64,000 nucleotides of DNA. Origin: Paracoccaceae bacterium (GTDB lineage: Bacteria; Pseudomonadota; Alphaproteobacteria; Rhodobacterales; Rhodobacteraceae). The notes under the pieces are model-generated. The model worked only from the letters and a program-made list of their open reading frames with translations, had not been told where the DNA came from and searched no databases. Within the stretch, counting starts at the first letter, position 1; every line of letters starts with the position of its first letter. A program made the translations under genes and the position numbers. The stretch spans positions 1-64,000 of the forward strand of contig JAOADN010000003.1 of the NCBI GenBank assembly GCA_026417295.1. Direction: 5' to 3'. Below are positions 48,613 to 56,632 of the stretch, one piece after another.

Positions 48613-49182
48613 TCAGTCGAAGCGCAGCGCCTCGCGCCGGAACCCGCTGAAGGTGCCGTCGAGAAGGGCCGTGAGGGTTGAGAAGATGATGTCGCCCGAG
48701 GGCGCGCAGCCGGGGATCTGGACGTCGATGTCGACGATCTCGGAACAGGGATAGACGCGGTCGAGCAGCAGCGGCAGGACCGGGTCGTTGGGGATGTGGC
48801 GCGTCATGTTGCGCAGGTAGGGGCCGGTGAGGTAGGCCTCCTCGAGGCAGTCGCGCAGCGGCGCCGCCGAATGCATGATCGCGTTGCGCATCGCCGGCAG
48901 CCCGCCCATGATGGCGCACTGGCCGAGGGCGACGAGGATGTCGCAGTTCCTGCGGAACTCGATCAGGACCTCGACATTCTCCTCGTTGCAGCAGCCGCCC
49001 TCGATGATGCCGATGTCGCAGCGCCGCGTGAAGGTCTTGATGTCGGTCAGGGGCGAGCGGTCGAACTCGACCCGCTCCATCAGCGCGATCAGCCGTTCGT
49101 CGATGTCGAGGATCGCCATGTGGCAGCCGAAGCAGCCGGCGAGCGAGACGGTGGCGACGCGGGCCCTGCGCGCTTCGTTCAT
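48613..49182 (-). CDS. hoxY: NAD-reducing [NiFe] hydrogenase small subunit
   Basis: Short small subunit of 189 residues, carrying only the proximal [4Fe-4S] cluster. Likely ligands are Cys17 and Cys20 (GCFGC), Cys89 (GQCA) and Cys159 (PGCAPSGD). There is no Tat signal, consistent with a cytoplasmic enzyme. It moves electrons from the HoxH active site to HoxU. Its start overlaps the hoxU stop by four bases (ATGA). Group 3d hydrogenase by gene order and length. Confidence 0.97.
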   Translation of the reverse strand: MNEARRARVATVSLAGCFGCHMAILDIDERLIALMERVEFDRSPLTDIKTFTRRCDIGIIEGGCCNEENVEVLIEFRRNCDILVALGQCAIMGGLPAMRNAIMHSAAPLRDCLEEAYLTGPYLRNMTRHIPNDPVLPLLLDRVYPCSEIVDIDVQIPGCAPSGDIIFSTLTALLDGTFSGFRREALRFD

Positions 49183-49895
49183 CGCTTCTTGCCCTCGATC
49201 TCGCTGCCGATCAGCCCGTGGTCGAAGCGCCGCGACCCGATCGGCACGGCGAAGCCCTCGCGCTTGCGGATGATGCAGCCGACGGGGCAGACCTCGGGGG
49301 ACATGGCGTGGTCGGTGATGGCGGCGTCGGTCGCGGCAAGGTTGGCGCCGTTGACGGCGACGCGGCGGTGGATGCCGCGCCCGACATAGCCGAACACGCC
49401 CTTGCCGTCGACGTCCTGGGAGGCGCGGATGCAGCGCCCGCAGGAGATGCAGCGGTTGGTGTCGAGCGCGATGTCGGGGTGCGAGGCATCGAGCGGGCGG
49501 CAGGGCTCGAGCCAGGGGAAGCGCGTGGGTGCGGTCATGTCCAGCCGGTAGGCCATGGCCTGAAGCTCGCAGTTGCCGCTCTTCTCGCAGATCGGGCAGA
49601 GGTGGTTGCCTTCGTGGAACAGCATCTCGACGAGGTCGCGGCGCACCTTGTTGCGCGCCTCGGTGTCGTTCTCGACCTCGAGCCCCGGCTCGGCCGGCTG
49701 GGTGCAGGCCGCCACGCTGCGGCCGCCGGTCCTGACGGTGCAGACCCGGCAGCCGCCCTGGTGGCGCAGGCCCTCGTGGTCGCAGAGCCGCGGGATGTAG
49801 ATGCCGGCGGCATCCGCGGCCTCCATGATCGTCTGGCCGGGCCGCGCGTCGACCTCGACGCCGTCGATGCGGAACACGAAGGCGGCGTCGGTCAT
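49179..49895 (-). CDS. hoxU: NAD-reducing hydrogenase diaphorase subunit, Fe-S relay
   Basis: Ferredoxin-like subunit of 238 residues, similar to the N-terminus of NuoG. [2Fe-2S] ligands are Cys38, Cys49, Cys52 and Cys64; the His98-Cys100-Cys103-Cys109 group (HLCPICEKSGNC) is a His/Cys [4Fe-4S] site; a further cluster uses Cys149, Cys152, Cys155 and Cys203 or Cys207. It wires HoxY to the HoxF flavin. Overlaps hoxF and hoxY through ATGA junctions. Confidence 0.97.
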   Translation of the reverse strand: MTDAAFVFRIDGVEVDARPGQTIMEAADAAGIYIPRLCDHEGLRHQGGCRVCTVRTGGRSVAACTQPAEPGLEVENDTEARNKVRRDLVEMLFHEGNHLCPICEKSGNCELQAMAYRLDMTAPTRFPWLEPCRPLDASHPDIALDTNRCISCGRCIRASQDVDGKGVFGYVGRGIHRRVAVNGANLAATDAAITDHAMSPEVCPVGCIIRKREGFAVPIGSRRFDHGLIGSEIEGKKR

Positions 49896-51712
49896 TCGCT
49901 GAAATCCCTGTCGAAGATGTAGGACCTGCGCCCGGCGATCCGGCGCGCGCCCTCGATGGCCGCCTGGATCGAGAAGGTCGCCTTCAGGCCGTCCCGGCGG
50001 GGCCTTGCAAGCGCCGAATAGACGAGGGGGAAGTGCTGCAGGCTGGAGAGGACCGGATTGGGCGAGGTCATGCCGAGGCCGCAGCGGCTGGTCTCGGCGA
50101 TCGTCGCGGAGAGGTCGCGGAGGTAGGCGATGTCGCCCTCGTCGGCGAGGCCCGCGCGGAATTTCGCGATGGCCTTCCGGAGGAACACGTTGCCGACCCG
50201 GCAGGGGGTGCAGTAGCCGCAGCTCTCGTGCACGAAGAAGGAGAGGTAGTATTCGACGATCTCGAGGATGTTGCGCCGGGCGCCGAAGGCGATCACCGCG
50301 CCGCCGGTCGACAGGTCGTCGAAGGCGAGGCGGCGGCCGAAGTCCTCGCGGCCGACAAGGGTGCCGCTCGGTCCGCCGACCTGGACCGCCGCGGCCCCGG
50401 CCGCGCCGGCCCGTTCGAGCAGGTCGGCGAGCGGCAGGCCGGCCGGCAGTTCGTAGACCCCGGGCAGGTCGCAGTCGCCGGAGACGGAGTAGAGCTTCGT
50501 GCCCGGGCTGCCGCCGGTGCCCGCCGCGCGGAAGCGGTCGGCGCCGATGTCGAGGATGCGCGCCGCGTGGGCGAAGGTCTCGACGTTGTTGACCACCGTC
50601 GGCTGCCCGAGATAGCCGCGCGTCACGGGGAAGGGGGGGCGGGTCCTTGGTTCACCCGGCAGACCCTCGCAGGAACTGATGAGCGCGCCCTCCTCGCCGC
50701 AGACATAGGCGCCGGCGCCCATCTGGATGCGGATGTCGAAGTCGCCGCCCAGCGTGCCGGCGGCACGGCGCCCCGCGAGGACGGCCTCGAGATGCTCGCG
50801 CAGGAAGGCGTATTCGCCGCGCAGGTAGAGGATGCCTTCGCGCGCGCCGATGGCCCGGGCCGCGATCGTCATCCCCTCGACGACGAGGTCGGGGCGTTCG
50901 GTCAGCAGCACCCGGTCCTTGAAGGTGCCGGGTTCGCCCTCGTCCGCGTTGCAGATGACGAAGCGGCGTTCGGCGGGGGTGCCGGCCGCAATGCGCCACT
51001 TGCGCCCGGTGGCGAAGCCCGCGCCGCCGCAGCCGCGCAGGCCGCTGGCCTCGATCACGTCGATGATGGCAGCGGGGGCGAGGGCAAGGGCGGCGCGCAG
51101 CCCCGCATCCCGGGGCACCGGGCCGAGCAGGATGTCGCCGGCCACGCGGATGTTGCTGTCGGCCTGGCGGCGGACGCGGTCGGCCGGGGCGAGGCCGTCG
51201 AAACCGGGCACCACCGCCTCGCCTGGCGGCACGCCCCGGAGCAGGGCCTGCGCGATGGCGGTGGCGCGCGCGGGCGTCAGGCGGGTGGCCACGACATCGT
51301 TGATCATTGCTGCGGGGGCCTGGTCGCACAGGCCGATGCAGGGCGTGAAGTCCAGCGAGAAGGCGCCGTCCGCGGAGGTCTGGCCGACCGCCACGCCGAG
51401 CGTCCCGGCGAAGGCGGCGGCGACCTTCTCGAGGCCGGCGAAGCGGTCGACGATGTCGTCGCAGAGCCGGATCGTCACGCGCCCCTTCGGCACGAGCGAC
51501 AGGAAGCTGTAGAAACTGGCCACGCCCTCGACGGCGATTCGCGTCATCCCGAGGGCGGCGGCCACGGCCTCCATCGCGGCGGGAGATATCCAGCGGCGGT
51601 CCTGCTGGATCGCGAGAAGGATGTCGAGCAGGCGGTGCCTGTCGTTGCCGAAGCCCGCGCAGATGGCCGCGATGCCGCTGTCGGCCTTGTCCGGGGAGCT
51701 TGGTGTCGTCAT
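49892..51712 (-). CDS. hoxF: NAD-reducing hydrogenase diaphorase subunit, HoxE-HoxF type
   Basis: Protein of 606 residues joining a NuoE/HoxE-like domain (about 1-160) to a NuoF-like domain, as in Cupriavidus HoxF. The NADH/FMN loop GLRGCGGAGFATGRKW is at 224-239, NADEGEPGTFKDR near 255-267, and the [4Fe-4S] ligands are Cys498, Cys501, Cys504 and Cys544. In the HoxE part only Cys84, Cys125 and Cys129 remain of the usual four, so that cluster is probably absent. It reduces NAD+ with H2-derived electrons, or the reverse. ATG 51712 is chosen because the family sequence begins there. First gene of hoxFUYHW. Confidence 0.96.
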   Translation of the reverse strand: MTTPSSPDKADSGIAAICAGFGNDRHRLLDILLAIQQDRRWISPAAMEAVAAALGMTRIAVEGVASFYSFLSLVPKGRVTIRLCDDIVDRFAGLEKVAAAFAGTLGVAVGQTSADGAFSLDFTPCIGLCDQAPAAMINDVVATRLTPARATAIAQALLRGVPPGEAVVPGFDGLAPADRVRRQADSNIRVAGDILLGPVPRDAGLRAALALAPAAIIDVIEASGLRGCGGAGFATGRKWRIAAGTPAERRFVICNADEGEPGTFKDRVLLTERPDLVVEGMTIAARAIGAREGILYLRGEYAFLREHLEAVLAGRRAAGTLGGDFDIRIQMGAGAYVCGEEGALISSCEGLPGEPRTRPPFPVTRGYLGQPTVVNNVETFAHAARILDIGADRFRAAGTGGSPGTKLYSVSGDCDLPGVYELPAGLPLADLLERAGAAGAAAVQVGGPSGTLVGREDFGRRLAFDDLSTGGAVIAFGARRNILEIVEYYLSFFVHESCGYCTPCRVGNVFLRKAIAKFRAGLADEGDIAYLRDLSATIAETSRCGLGMTSPNPVLSSLQHFPLVYSALARPRRDGLKATFSIQAAIEGARRIAGRRSYIFDRDFSE

Positions 51713-51882
51713 CCCTGCCAGCCCTCGCTGCGGTCCGGGGCGCGCGCGCCTGCACGCCCTTGCGGCAGAGCGCGACTCGGTCGACCGCAGACTGCCGGAC
51801 GCGCCCGGGAACAGCTTTGACCTGACCCCGCCCGCAGGCAAGCCGTTTGATCGCGTCGCGACGCCGCCGGATGCTGCGCGAG

Positions 51883-52680
51883 CTAGCCGAGCGCCTTGCG
51901 GAAGGCCGCGAGTTCCTTTGCGTCGATCGACAGGATTTCGCTTTCGGCCGGGAAGGCCCCGGAGGCGACGTCGGCCACATATTCGCGGAAGGCGGCGATG
52001 CGTTCCTTCTGCATGCGGTCCTCCATCTTCGCGAGGTTGCGGTAGACGCGGGCGTGGCGCGGGATGTGCCCGCGATTGGTGCCGAGGACATCGGTGGCGA
52101 AGAGATACTGGCAGTCGCAGCCCGCACCCGCACCCATCGACACCATGAAGAGGTGCGTCCGCCGCGAGATCTCGGCGGCGACCTCGGCGGGGACGACCTC
52201 GATCTCGGCCCCGAAGGCGCCGGCGGACTCGTAGGCCTTGACCGCGTTCCAGACCGAGAGCGCGCTCTCGGCCGTCTTGCCGACGGCCCTGAAGCCGCCG
52301 GTCCAGGTGGCGCGCGAGGGGATCAGCCCGACATGACCGATGACGGGCACGTTCTCGCGCGCCAGCGCCTCGACGGTGGCGTAGGAGGCCGAGCAGTAGA
52401 CGGCATCGGCCCCGGCCCTGAGCATGGCGAAGGCCCAGCGCACGAAGTCGTCGGCGGTGCCGAGTTCGAAGAAATTCACGCCGGGCACGGCGAAGACGCC
52501 GGGCGCCACGTCGCGGAAGCGCGGATCGGTCATCATCGCGGGCGGGACCGAGACGCTGTCGATGCCCGCGGCCTCGGCGGCGGCGAGTTCCTGCCAGGTC
52601 TCGACCCGCATCATCGTGAGCTGCCGCACGCCCTTGAGCGCGCGGATGTCCGCGACCGTCAGCCTTCTGCGTGTCGCCAT
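51883..52680 (-). CDS. PanB-fold protein lacking PanB metal ligands
   Basis: Protein of 265 residues aligning over its length with 3-methyl-2-oxobutanoate hydroxymethyltransferase. GHVGLIPSRATWTGGFRAVGK (115-135), EIEVVPAEVAAEI (159-171) and GTNRGHIPRHA (200-210) are shared. By hand alignment the E. coli metal ligands Asp45, Asp84 and Glu114 and Lys112 are not conserved (the GDSLG segment reads VPPAM, VKIEGG reads VYCSAS), while the catalytic Glu181 matches Glu161. A GCDC motif (187-190) is new. It is unlikely to make ketopantoate. It lies 29 bp downstream of the Rieske gene in a moc-like operon, with AGGGAGGGGG before the ATG. Confidence 0.8.
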   Translation of the reverse strand: MATRRRLTVADIRALKGVRQLTMMRVETWQELAAAEAAGIDSVSVPPAMMTDPRFRDVAPGVFAVPGVNFFELGTADDFVRWAFAMLRAGADAVYCSASYATVEALARENVPVIGHVGLIPSRATWTGGFRAVGKTAESALSVWNAVKAYESAGAFGAEIEVVPAEVAAEISRRTHLFMVSMGAGAGCDCQYLFATDVLGTNRGHIPRHARVYRNLAKMEDRMQKERIAAFREYVADVASGAFPAESEILSIDAKELAAFRKALG

Positions 52681-52709
52681 TCGTCCCCCCTCCCTGTCCT
52701 GACCCGGCC

Positions 52710-53024
52710 TCAGCCGAGGTCGATCATCACCGTGCCGTCCTCGACCTTCACGGGATAGGTCCTGAGGTTGACGCAGACGGGGGCGCGCATCGCCTCGCCC
52801 GTGCGGTAGTCGAACTGCCCGTTGTGCTTGGGGCATTCGATCACGTAGTCCATGACCAGCCCGCCGGCGAGGTGGACATGCTCGTGCGTGCACAGCCCGT
52901 CGGTGGCGAAGAATTCCCCGTCCGGCGAATGGTAGATGGCGAAGGTCCGGCCGCCGTGGTCCCAGCGCATCACGTCCTCTTCGTCAATCTCGGCGGTCGG
53001 GCAGACGGCTGTCCAGTTGGCCAC
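52710..53024 (-). CDS. Rieske-type [2Fe-2S] ferredoxin, MocE-like
   Basis: Small soluble Rieske protein of 104 residues. Cluster ligands are Cys45 and His47 (CTHEHVHLAGG) and Cys64 and His67 (CPKHNGQF). It resembles MocE and the ferredoxins of aromatic-ring oxygenases, and should feed electrons to the adjacent membrane oxygenase. The GTG start (53022-53024) has GGAGGAG upstream. No ferredoxin reductase gene (mocF type) is next to it, so electrons must come from elsewhere. 28 bp after the oxygenase gene. Confidence 0.93.
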   Translation of the reverse strand: MANWTAVCPTAEIDEEDVMRWDHGGRTFAIYHSPDGEFFATDGLCTHEHVHLAGGLVMDYVIECPKHNGQFDYRTGEAMRAPVCVNLRTYPVKVEDGTVMIDLG

Positions 53025-53052
53025 GTGGGGTCTCCTCCGGTGCGTGCCGGCG

Positions 53053-54162
53053 CTACTGCGCCGGCGTCAGTTCGACATGGGCGCCGTGTTCGGCATGCTT
53101 GCCCTTGGGCGCGGGGGTCCATTCCGTGCCCGGTGGCAGTTCTGGCACGAGGCACCAGCGCGGTTCGCGGGCCTGGCGCAGCAGGGCGGGGATGATCTCG
53201 GCATAGGCCGCGAACATGTTCGCCTTGGGCTTGGGGAAGTAGGGCTTGCACTCCTCGTGCAGGGCGGGAAGCGCGTGGTATGGAACCATCGGGAACATGT
53301 GGTGTTCGACGTGGTAGTTCATGTTCCAGTAGATGAAGCGCAGGACCGGGTTCATGTAGACGGTGCGGCTGTTCAGCCGGTGGTCGAGCGCGTCCTCGGC
53401 CAGCCCGCCATGCTGGGTGACCCCGGTCAGGACGTGGACCCAGGCGCCGTACATCGTGGGCAGGGGGCCGAACAGCAGCACGGGAAGCCAGGACTGCGCG
53501 AGGACCGCCCAGAGGATGATCGCGGCATGGATGACCAGCCAGATGCGCGCGGTGCGGATGACGCCGGGGCGCTCGTTCTCGGGGATGTAGGTCTTCTGTT
53601 CCTCGGGGATCGTGCCGCCGGCATAGGTGAACATCAGCCGGATGGCCCCCCAGGTCTGCGGGATGCCGAGGAACAGGGCGATCGTGCGGATGATCCAGGT
53701 CGGGCGCATGATCGCGATCTCGGGATCGCGGCCGACGATGATCGTGTCGGTGTGGTGGCGCGCATGGCTCCAGCGCCAGGCGTTGGGGTTGCGCATGATC
53801 ATGAAGCAGGCGATCTGGTAGACCACGTCGTTCATCCAGCGCGTCTTGAAGGCCGTGCCGTGGCCGCATTCGTGCCAGCGCGAATCGCTCGAAGAGCCGT
53901 AGAGCACGCCGTAGGCCATGAAGAACGGGACCGACCACCAGGAGGGATAGAGCCAGGCCGCGAGGCCCCCGGTGACGACGAAGGCCGCGAGCCAGATGAG
54001 CGTGTCGCGGATCGCCGGCTGGTCGGACCTCTGCATCAGCTCCTTCATGCGCTTGCGCGGGATCGGCGCCTGGTACCATTCGGCATTGGCAAGGCCGAGT
54101 TCGACGGCGCGCACGGCCTCGGGGCCGGTCAGGCTGTAGTCGCGGTGGTAGAGATGGGTCAT
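53053..54162 (-). CDS. Membrane di-iron oxygenase/desaturase, MocD-like
   Basis: Integral membrane protein of 369 residues in the fatty-acid desaturase/alkane hydroxylase superfamily. Histidine boxes are HECGH (97-101), HARHH (133-137) and HVEHH (284-288), with a further His251 in TQHGG. Several hydrophobic segments lie at about 55-90 and 205-245. Pairing with a MocE-like Rieske protein recalls mocDE of rhizobial rhizopine catabolism, where an O-demethylation is proposed. Substrate unknown. ATG 54162 is chosen because a GGGAGGGGG site precedes it and the longer reading adds unrelated sequence. Confidence 0.9.
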   Translation of the reverse strand: MTHLYHRDYSLTGPEAVRAVELGLANAEWYQAPIPRKRMKELMQRSDQPAIRDTLIWLAAFVVTGGLAAWLYPSWWSVPFFMAYGVLYGSSSDSRWHECGHGTAFKTRWMNDVVYQIACFMIMRNPNAWRWSHARHHTDTIIVGRDPEIAIMRPTWIIRTIALFLGIPQTWGAIRLMFTYAGGTIPEEQKTYIPENERPGVIRTARIWLVIHAAIILWAVLAQSWLPVLLFGPLPTMYGAWVHVLTGVTQHGGLAEDALDHRLNSRTVYMNPVLRFIYWNMNYHVEHHMFPMVPYHALPALHEECKPYFPKPKANMFAAYAEIIPALLRQAREPRWCLVPELPPGTEWTPAPKGKHAEHGAHVELTPAQ

Positions 54163-54190
54163 GGGGCAACCCCCTCCCGGGGTCGGCTTC

Positions 54191-54219
54191 GTGTTACCGA
54201 ACGAAAATTCCAAAGTCAA
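54191..54219 (-). promoter_or_regulatory. Candidate sigma70 promoter for the moc-like operon
   Basis: On the minus strand TTGACT (54219-54214) and TAACAC (54196-54191) are exactly 17 bp apart, in an AT-rich island (54195-54240) between the divergent genes. The transcript would begin about 20 bp upstream of the start codon at 54162. Confidence 0.55.
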
Positions 54220-54280
54220 GAAAACAGAATTTGCATTCCACTCGCCCGGCACCTGGGCTGAGCATAGGGGAGGCGGCAGG

Positions 54281-55363
54281 ATGGACTCAACCATGCTGGC
54301 GGCGGAGGGAATAGAGGTCGCCTTCGAGGCGGCCTGCGGCTTCGTTGCGGCGATGACGGTCACCGACGGGGACCGCAGGATCGGGATGCTGCACCGCGCG
54401 CCCTGGGCCGGCACGGACGAGGCCATGCCGCCGGACGCCGCGGCACATCTGCGGGGCCTGAAGGGCGACTTCTTCTGCGCGCCCTTCGCGGCCCGGTCCG
54501 CGGACGGGTCGGACTTTCACGGCTGGCCGGCCAACGGGCACTGGACCTCTGTGCCGGGCGGTTCGGCGGGCTGCCGCCGCTGGGTGCTTGACCATGCGGT
54601 CGAGGGCGCGACCCTGGTCAAGGAACTGTCGGTCGCGGACGGGCAGCCCTTCCTCTACCAGCGCCACGTCTTCCTCGGGGGGCGGGGGGACCTGCCGGTA
54701 GCCAATCACGCGATGATCACGCTGCCGGAGGGCGGGCACCTGCGGTTCTCGCCCAAGCGCTGGTTCGAGACGCCGGCCACACCGCTGGAGACGGACCCCG
54801 CGCGCGGGCGTTCCCGCCTGCGCCCGGCGACGCGCGCGACGGACCCGCAGGCCTTTCCGGCGGCCGGCGGCGGCACGCTGGACCTGACGCGTTATCCCTG
54901 GGCCGGGCGCGACGAGGATTTCGTTGCCGCGATCGAGGCCGAAGGTTCGCCGCTGGGCTGGACGGCGGTCAGCCGCACGGGACGGGGCGACCTGTTCCTG
55001 TCCCTGCGCGACCCCCGCGCCCTGCCGATGACCATGCTGTGGCATTCCAACGGCGGGCGCGACTATCCACCGTGGAACGGCCGGCACATCGCCTGTCTCG
55101 GGGTCGAGGAGGGGGCGGCGCTGCACGTGCTGGGCCAGTCAGCGCGCGAGACCCCCGACCCGCTGACGGCAGGCGGAATGGCGGCCTGCCTGACGCTGGA
55201 TCCGGAGGGGACGGCGGAGCTGCGCCATGTCCTGGGCATGATCGCATGGCCGAGCGGGGAACCGGTGGCTTCGGTCGTGCTGTCGGGGGACGTGCTGGCG
55301 GTGACGGGCGAGGGCGGCGCAAGGCGCGACCTGCCGATCCGCGGACGGTTCCTGTTTCCCTGA
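54281..55363 (+). CDS. Mutarotase-like protein of unknown function
   Basis: Predicted soluble beta-rich protein of 360 residues without a signal peptide. Several patches recall galactose-mutarotase-superfamily proteins (GDFFCAPFAA, HGWPANGHW, a late LWHSNGGRDYPPWNGRHIACLGVE segment), where His and Glu/Asp residues bind a carbohydrate ring. I do not recognise an exact family. GGGGAGG eight bases upstream fixes the start at 54281. It is divergent from the MocDE-like operon with a shared 118-bp promoter region, so joint regulation and a sugar- or cyclitol-like substrate are possible. Confidence 0.7.
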   Translation: MDSTMLAAEGIEVAFEAACGFVAAMTVTDGDRRIGMLHRAPWAGTDEAMPPDAAAHLRGLKGDFFCAPFAARSADGSDFHGWPANGHWTSVPGGSAGCRRWVLDHAVEGATLVKELSVADGQPFLYQRHVFLGGRGDLPVANHAMITLPEGGHLRFSPKRWFETPATPLETDPARGRSRLRPATRATDPQAFPAAGGGTLDLTRYPWAGRDEDFVAAIEAEGSPLGWTAVSRTGRGDLFLSLRDPRALPMTMLWHSNGGRDYPPWNGRHIACLGVEEGAALHVLGQSARETPDPLTAGGMAACLTLDPEGTAELRHVLGMIAWPSGEPVASVVLSGDVLAVTGEGGARRDLPIRGRFLFP

Positions 55364-55376
55364 CGGGCGGCTGCGG

Positions 55377-55450
55377 TAGGCCCGGAGGGACTCGAACCCC
55401 CAACCAAGGCGTTATGAGCGCCCTGCTCTGACCAGTTGAGCTACAGGCCC
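55377..55450 (-). tRNA. tRNA with CAU anticodon (tRNA-Ile2 or elongator tRNA-Met)
   Basis: Minus-strand cloverleaf of 74 nt. The 5' end is GGGCCTGTAGCTC, the anticodon loop CTCATAA, the T arm GGGGGTTCGAGTCCCTC and the 3' acceptor CGGGCCT followed by A73. The acceptor has a G1:U72 pair and one more G:U. CCA is not encoded, as the next bases are CCG. The anticodon CAU leaves two readings: isoleucine-AUA tRNA (C34 converted to lysidine) or elongator methionine. The body looks closer to alphaproteobacterial tRNA-Ile2 sequences I recall. Confidence 0.9.
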
Positions 55451-55585
55451 GGCCGCGAGCCTAGGTAGAAGGCGCGGCCGCAGGGGTCAAGCGCGCCGCT
55501 CCCTGACCGGGATCCGTCATTGTCAGCGCCTGCCCCTTGGACTATGGGGCGGGGCAATGGCGGGCAGGCGGACGGGGGCTGTGCG

Positions 55586-56632
55586 ATGGGGCAGGGGGCG
55601 GACGGGCTGACCTATGCGGCCGCGGGTGTCGACATCGATGCCGGCAATGCGCTGGTCGAGCGGATCAAGCCGGCGGCAAGGGCCACGGCGCGGCCCGGGA
55701 CGATGGGCGGGCTTGGCGGCTTCGGCGCGCTGTTCGACCTGAAGGCGGCGGGATTCCGCGACCCGATCCTCGTCGCCGCCACGGACGGCGTGGGCACCAA
55801 GCTGAAGATCGCGATCGAGACCGGCCGCGTGGACACGATCGGCCAGGACCTGGTGGCGATGTGCGTGAACGACCTGGTCTGCCAGGGGGCCGAACCGCTG
55901 TTCTTCCTTGACTATTTCGCGACCGGCCGGCTGGACGTGGCACAGGCCGCACGGATCGTCGAGGGCATCGCGGCGGCCTGTGCGGCGACGGGCTGCGCCC
56001 TGGTCGGCGGCGAGACGGCCGAGATGCCGGGCCTTTATCACGGCGGCGACTTCGACCTTGCCGGCTTTGCCGTCGGTGCGATGGAACGCGGCGCCGACCT
56101 GCCGCAGGGCGTGACCGGCGGGGACGTGCTTCTGGGACTGGCCTCGTCGGGTGTCCATTCCAACGGCTTCTCGCTGGTGCGGGCCGTGGCCGCGCGGGCC
56201 GGCCTTGGCTGGGCCGACCCGGCGCCCTTTGCCGAGGGAACGCTCGGGGCGGCGCTGCTGACGCCGACGCGGCTTTATGTCCGGCCGGCGCTGGCGGCGA
56301 TCCGGGCGGGCGGCGTTCATGCGCTGGCCCACATCACCGGCGGCGGCCTGACCGAGACCCTGCCCCGCGTCCTGCCCAAAGGCCTGGGCGCGCGGATCGA
56401 CCTCGATGCCTGGACTCTGCCGCCGGTCTTTTCCTGGCTGAGGGAAGGCGCGGCCCTGGGCGAGGCGGAGATGCTCAAGACCTTCAACTGCGGCATCGGG
56501 ATGATCGCGGTCGTTGCGGCGGACCGTGCCGAGGCCCTGGCGCAGACCCTTGCCGACCTGGGGGAAATGCCGCTGCGGATCGGCACGGTGGTGCCGGGCG
56601 CGGGCGTCACCTATGCGGGCCGCCTGGGGTGA
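55586..56632 (+). CDS. purM: Phosphoribosylformylglycinamidine cyclo-ligase
   Basis: AIR synthetase of 348 residues, fifth step of de novo purine synthesis. [21 protein letters not shown] is near the start, [14 protein letters not shown] (about 66-79) and [14 protein letters not shown] (about 136-149) bind ATP and FGAM. ATG 55586 gives the family's usual N-terminus; an in-frame ATG at 55520 would add 22 unrelated residues. Its stop overlaps the purN GTG start in GTGA, coupling the two purine genes. Confidence 0.96.
   Translation: MGQGADGLTYAAAGVDIDAGNALVERIKPAARATARPGTMGGLGGFGALFDLKAAGFRDPILVAATDGVGTKLKIAIETGRVDTIGQDLVAMCVNDLVCQGAEPLFFLDYFATGRLDVAQAARIVEGIAAACAATGCALVGGETAEMPGLYHGGDFDLAGFAVGAMERGADLPQGVTGGDVLLGLASSGVHSNGFSLVRAVAARAGLGWADPAPFAEGTLGAALLTPTRLYVRPALAAIRAGGVHALAHITGGGLTETLPRVLPKGLGARIDLDAWTLPPVFSWLREGAALGEAEMLKTFNCGIGMIAVVAADRAEALAQTLADLGEMPLRIGTVVPGAGVTYAGRLG

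Noticed and set aside
51713-51882. A sigma54-type promoter in front of hoxF, as known for Cupriavidus hydrogenase operons
   Set aside because: No convincing GG-N10-GC element (TGGCAC-N5-TTGCA) could be placed in the upstream region.
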